Positions 61,090 through 64,000 of a DNA stretch of 64,000 bases are shown one piece after another. The position numbers and the translations under genes are program-made. The notes beneath the pieces are model-generated. The model was not told the DNA's origin and did no database searches. It was given only the letters and a program-made list of their open reading frames with translations. Each line of letters opens with the position of its first letter. The stretch's first letter is position 1. The stretch covers positions 22,861,917 through 22,925,916 of the forward strand of contig NC_092571.1 of the NCBI RefSeq assembly GCF_037975245.1, written 5' to 3'. The DNA is from Apostichopus japonicus (taxonomy: Eukaryota; Echinodermata; Holothuroidea; Aspidochirotida; Stichopodidae).

Positions 61090-61113
61090 GAGAATGAAAC
61101 AGAATTCGAAGAG
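61090..61113 (+). CDS. candidate alternative microexon (8 codons, phase 0)
   Basis: A 24-bp segment with AG before it (CACATCAACTAG) and GTAATA after it, open in phase 0, the phase left by the last LG2 exon. It would add ENETEFEE without changing the frame. It lies in the intron that occupies the vertebrate y splice site. The pyrimidine tract is only moderate. Segments like this arise by chance in several kilobases of intron, so this is a hypothesis, not a confident exon. Confidence 0.15.
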
Positions 61114-61728
61114 GTAATAAAAACCAACTTGTGTCCAAGGTGACAAATGTTTGTTGTCTATGTCACTTAGCAACTAACGCTTGGGAACCATTCATGGCAT
61201 TTGAAGAAATATGTACATACCGCTTCTTCATCTTTTCTGTTTATTATCCTCATTTCACATGTATAACCTTTGTATTCACAGTCTCAATTGTACTGATATA
61301 TACGCATATATTGTAATGCAAATAGCATGCCATAGTTTACAACTAATGCACTGAAAGCAACACGCATCATATATATATATATCTCTGCCAGCAATGGAAT
61401 TTTTTTGTTGGGCAAAAGTATGAAATGTTGCCATAAATTTTTTTTTTTTGCTTGGAATTTTTGTTTTGTGATAACAAAGTGTCAAGGATATTAATGTATT
61501 AATACTTAATAATTTAAATTCAGCTTTTTGCTTTTTAATTCTATAATTTCAATTTTTTTTTCCTTCTTAGAATTTTTTTTTTACGTAAGATGTGAGATGG
61601 TGTGCTTAGGACTCACAACTATATGTTAGTACTTGAGAGACATTGTGTGATAGATTCTTATGTAACATATTCTATTGTTCCCCCCATCTATATTGTTTTT
61701 TCTTATTTCATGCTGCAATTTTAAACAG

Positions 61729-61755
61729 ATGCCAGTAGAAAGTCAGGATCCTGAG
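61729..61755 (+). CDS. candidate alternative microexon (9 codons, phase 0)
   Basis: A 27-bp segment, open in phase 0, preceded by a T-rich tract and ATTTTAAACAG and followed by GTAAAA. It would insert MPVESQDPE after the last LG2 exon. The acceptor is better than that of the 24-bp candidate. It shows no similarity to the vertebrate basic y insert or the z inserts. Treat it as a prediction needing transcript support. Confidence 0.18.
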
Positions 61756-64000
61756 GTAAAAAATTCGACATCAACAAATAAAAACTGGAATTTCTTGGTC
61801 TAATTATCAAACTGTATATGTGGTGGACTTTCTAACATATTTCTTAACTTCGATCACATCATAACACTTCACAAAGCTTGACAGATACACCTGCTTGCCT
61901 CCACACAATGATTGCTGCCTTGGTGAACAAAGCAAATTGGTGCAGATATTTTCTGGTCTAGCGCCCTCTTTATTCTATTACTGCTTCAAAAAGCTTTTGT
62001 TGTGTTTGAACCCCTATGATGTATTGATCCTTTGAGAAGAATTGAATCGGGCACATTCTGATCTAGGGTCATGCTCTTCATACTACCGACCAAAGTGGTT
62101 TGTATAGTAACAGAACTATGAAGAGTGCAGTTGTTGTGTGTAGGCAGGTAACATTGTCAATTTTAAACCTCAAATGAAGGTCAAGTTTCAGCACTTTCTT
62201 TTATATGTTTTTTTATATGTTTTTATGTGTGCATGATATTACAGGGATTCTTGTCCTGGTCGGAAAAAAAATGTTAAATTGTTACATATTGCTTTTGTGA
62301 GGGCTGATTTTTATGATGCAAAGGACAAAGGTCAATGTCCAAACATATCAATAAGACAAGACATCAAGAAAAGACAGATGTCCAAAACTATGAAAACTGA
62401 ATTAACTAGTTTCCTTCCCTCCCATTGGGAGAGCAAAATTGACGTTCCATCAGTGTGACAAGACCTGAATATCTGGTTGTCAGGGGTTATCAGGGTTAAC
62501 TGTATGGCCCCTGTTTCACATGTATCAATGTCCTTTTCATTTTCTCACATTAAAAAAAATCAGCCCCTGTTTAAAGTCACATATGTGTATTTTCAGTGTG
62601 GGTTTATTTTTCCATTGAGTTGGTTTCCATTTGGTACATATATTGTTCGGGTATGTTTTATTCTCATATTTTGGGTGTAACTTTTAAATATGTATATATT
62701 TATATTACATTGGGTATTCTCATCCATATTATTCACATTATGGGCTGATTTTATGTTGGGTTGGATTTCTGATGGGTAATTGGTTTGGGATTTTTTTTTT
62801 CAATTATTTAATTTTGGGGTATTTTACTTGATTTTGCTATATTCAAAGGAGTAACTAGCCTATTACAACAATCCTTAATTCAAAAGCAAGGAGATATCTT
62901 TTCAAGATATGCTTTGAATTTTCCTAGATAGGACAGAATAACAGTCAGAAAATGACGTTATGTTATTTTGGAGAATTTTTACTTTTGATTTTAATTAGCA
63001 GTCAAAACTTTAACCGTCGTTAACATAATAACTCTTCCAAGTGATAGCCTAAAATTTTGATGCTATGGCTTTCACTTGTTGTAAATTCAACAACTCTCTC
63101 CTCGGTTTACATGGTTGGTGTATTCACAATCCGGTTTCCAAACCCCATTCTGGGTAAGAAATATCACACAAGCCCTGAAATTTGATGGAAGTAAATCCCA
63201 ATCTTGGGAAAATATCTTAAACTTGTCTGAAAACTTCTCAAAGTCTTCAAATGATTTACTACTCTGGACAACATGTCAAGATTAACTTGTTAGTCACGTG
63301 GTGCCGACACAATATTTAACCGTGCCTGGGAAAAAAATGTGAAAATGTAATTTCCTTGCAATGATGACGAAATGTTTTTGCAAAATCTGCACTTGGAATT
63401 GTTCTAGACCATTTTGAATCACTTTAAAAATGAGAAAACGTTTAGATCTGTTCTGTTGGGAAGTCTGTCTTGATAGTGTTGATAAGAATTATATCCTTCT
63501 TTTACAAATGGTTTTGGATTTGGCAATTCTTGTCTGTAAGTTGTTTGTGATTTCTTTAAATTAATTTTAGTTTGTCTTTTTGGTTTACTTGCCATAGGCA
63601 GGAAATTAAAACTATGCAATCAAGTTGGCACTTTTGGGGGCCCACCAACCTATAAAGAATTTGAATAATGCCCCCTAAAAATGTGATACTCAATACTATA
63701 TTTGAGTACAAGTACTATTTGTGTTTGTTTAGGTCAAAGGTCAGCAGAGGTTACTAGATCCCCCCCCTCCCAGAAAAATGTGAAATTCTGGAAAAGCCCT
63801 TTATCTCTAGAATCATAACATTTACAAATTGATATTGCAAGGTGGATTGTTCTGATATTGCCAACAAGACAAGGAGTTGACTTTCTTTCTATGACAAATA
63901 ACCGTCACAAGGGTCAACATTCCGTTTGTTATTTTGCACTGGTGTTTAATCTTAGTTTTGATAGGCAGGTAATGATGGGTAAGTATGGCTTGCTCTAATT

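Larger units (their letters stand above)
58045..64000 (+). other. agrin intron at the y-site position (continues past window)
   Basis: At least 5.96 kb of phase-0 intron. There are several C-rich and CT-rich tracts (59860-60150, 60890-60930), a G tract near 59472, a GGGGGTGG tract near 59165 and two speculative microexons. The LG2 C-terminal half was not found on careful reading. Confidence 0.65.

Overview
This window is animal nuclear DNA: AT-rich, intron-dominated, with GT-AG introns, the standard genetic code, and many decayed transposons, SINEs, minisatellites and G/C homopolymer tracts. It carries the internal part of one recognisable gene on the + strand, agrin (AGRN orthologue), the secreted heparan-sulfate proteoglycan of basement membranes and synapses. 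The sequence and repeats suggest a marine invertebrate deuterostome, possibly an echinoderm. That placement is an inference and is not proven by anything seen here.

I reconstruct 22 exons between 27427 and 58044. Together they give 4,034 coding bases that stay in one frame across every junction. Domain order is: a 12-residue linker microexon; eight follistatin (FS/Kazal) domains, one per exon, the eighth preceded by a Ser-Gly/acidic glycosaminoglycan attachment cluster; a lustrin-type Cys-rich module; a short CCPD module; two laminin-EGF domains; FS9; a second CCPD module; a short Ser/Thr linker with EGF1; LG1; EGF2 and EGF3; and the first two thirds of LG2. This matches vertebrate agrin from FS1 to LG2 except for two points: the lustrin module is extra, and the SEA domain with its mucin-like flanks is missing. 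From the microexon to EGF1 every intron is phase 1; phases 2 and 0 appear only inside the LG domains. The 5' end (signal peptide, NtA domain or transmembrane start, promoter) and the 3' end (rest of LG2, EGF4, LG3, stop) are not in the window as far as I can see.

Layout: 1-27426 has no gene I can support. It is either 5' intron or intergenic DNA and holds two non-autonomous hAT-like elements (14117-14504 and 16671-17780, the latter with a perfect 8-bp target duplication), a dispersed repeat family and low-complexity tracts. 27427-58044 is the agrin exon field. Its introns hold an inverted copy of the first hAT-like element, a long foldback element, a hairpin element, two head-to-head tRNA-derived SINEs, a 15-bp minisatellite and a duplicated splice-acceptor segment. 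58045-64000 is the start of a large intron lying at the position of the vertebrate agrin y splice site, and it contains two candidate phase-0 microexons.

No minus-strand gene, functional tRNA, rRNA or CRISPR array was found. Exon calls rest on reading frame, splice consensus and family cysteine patterns; no transcript or database search was available.
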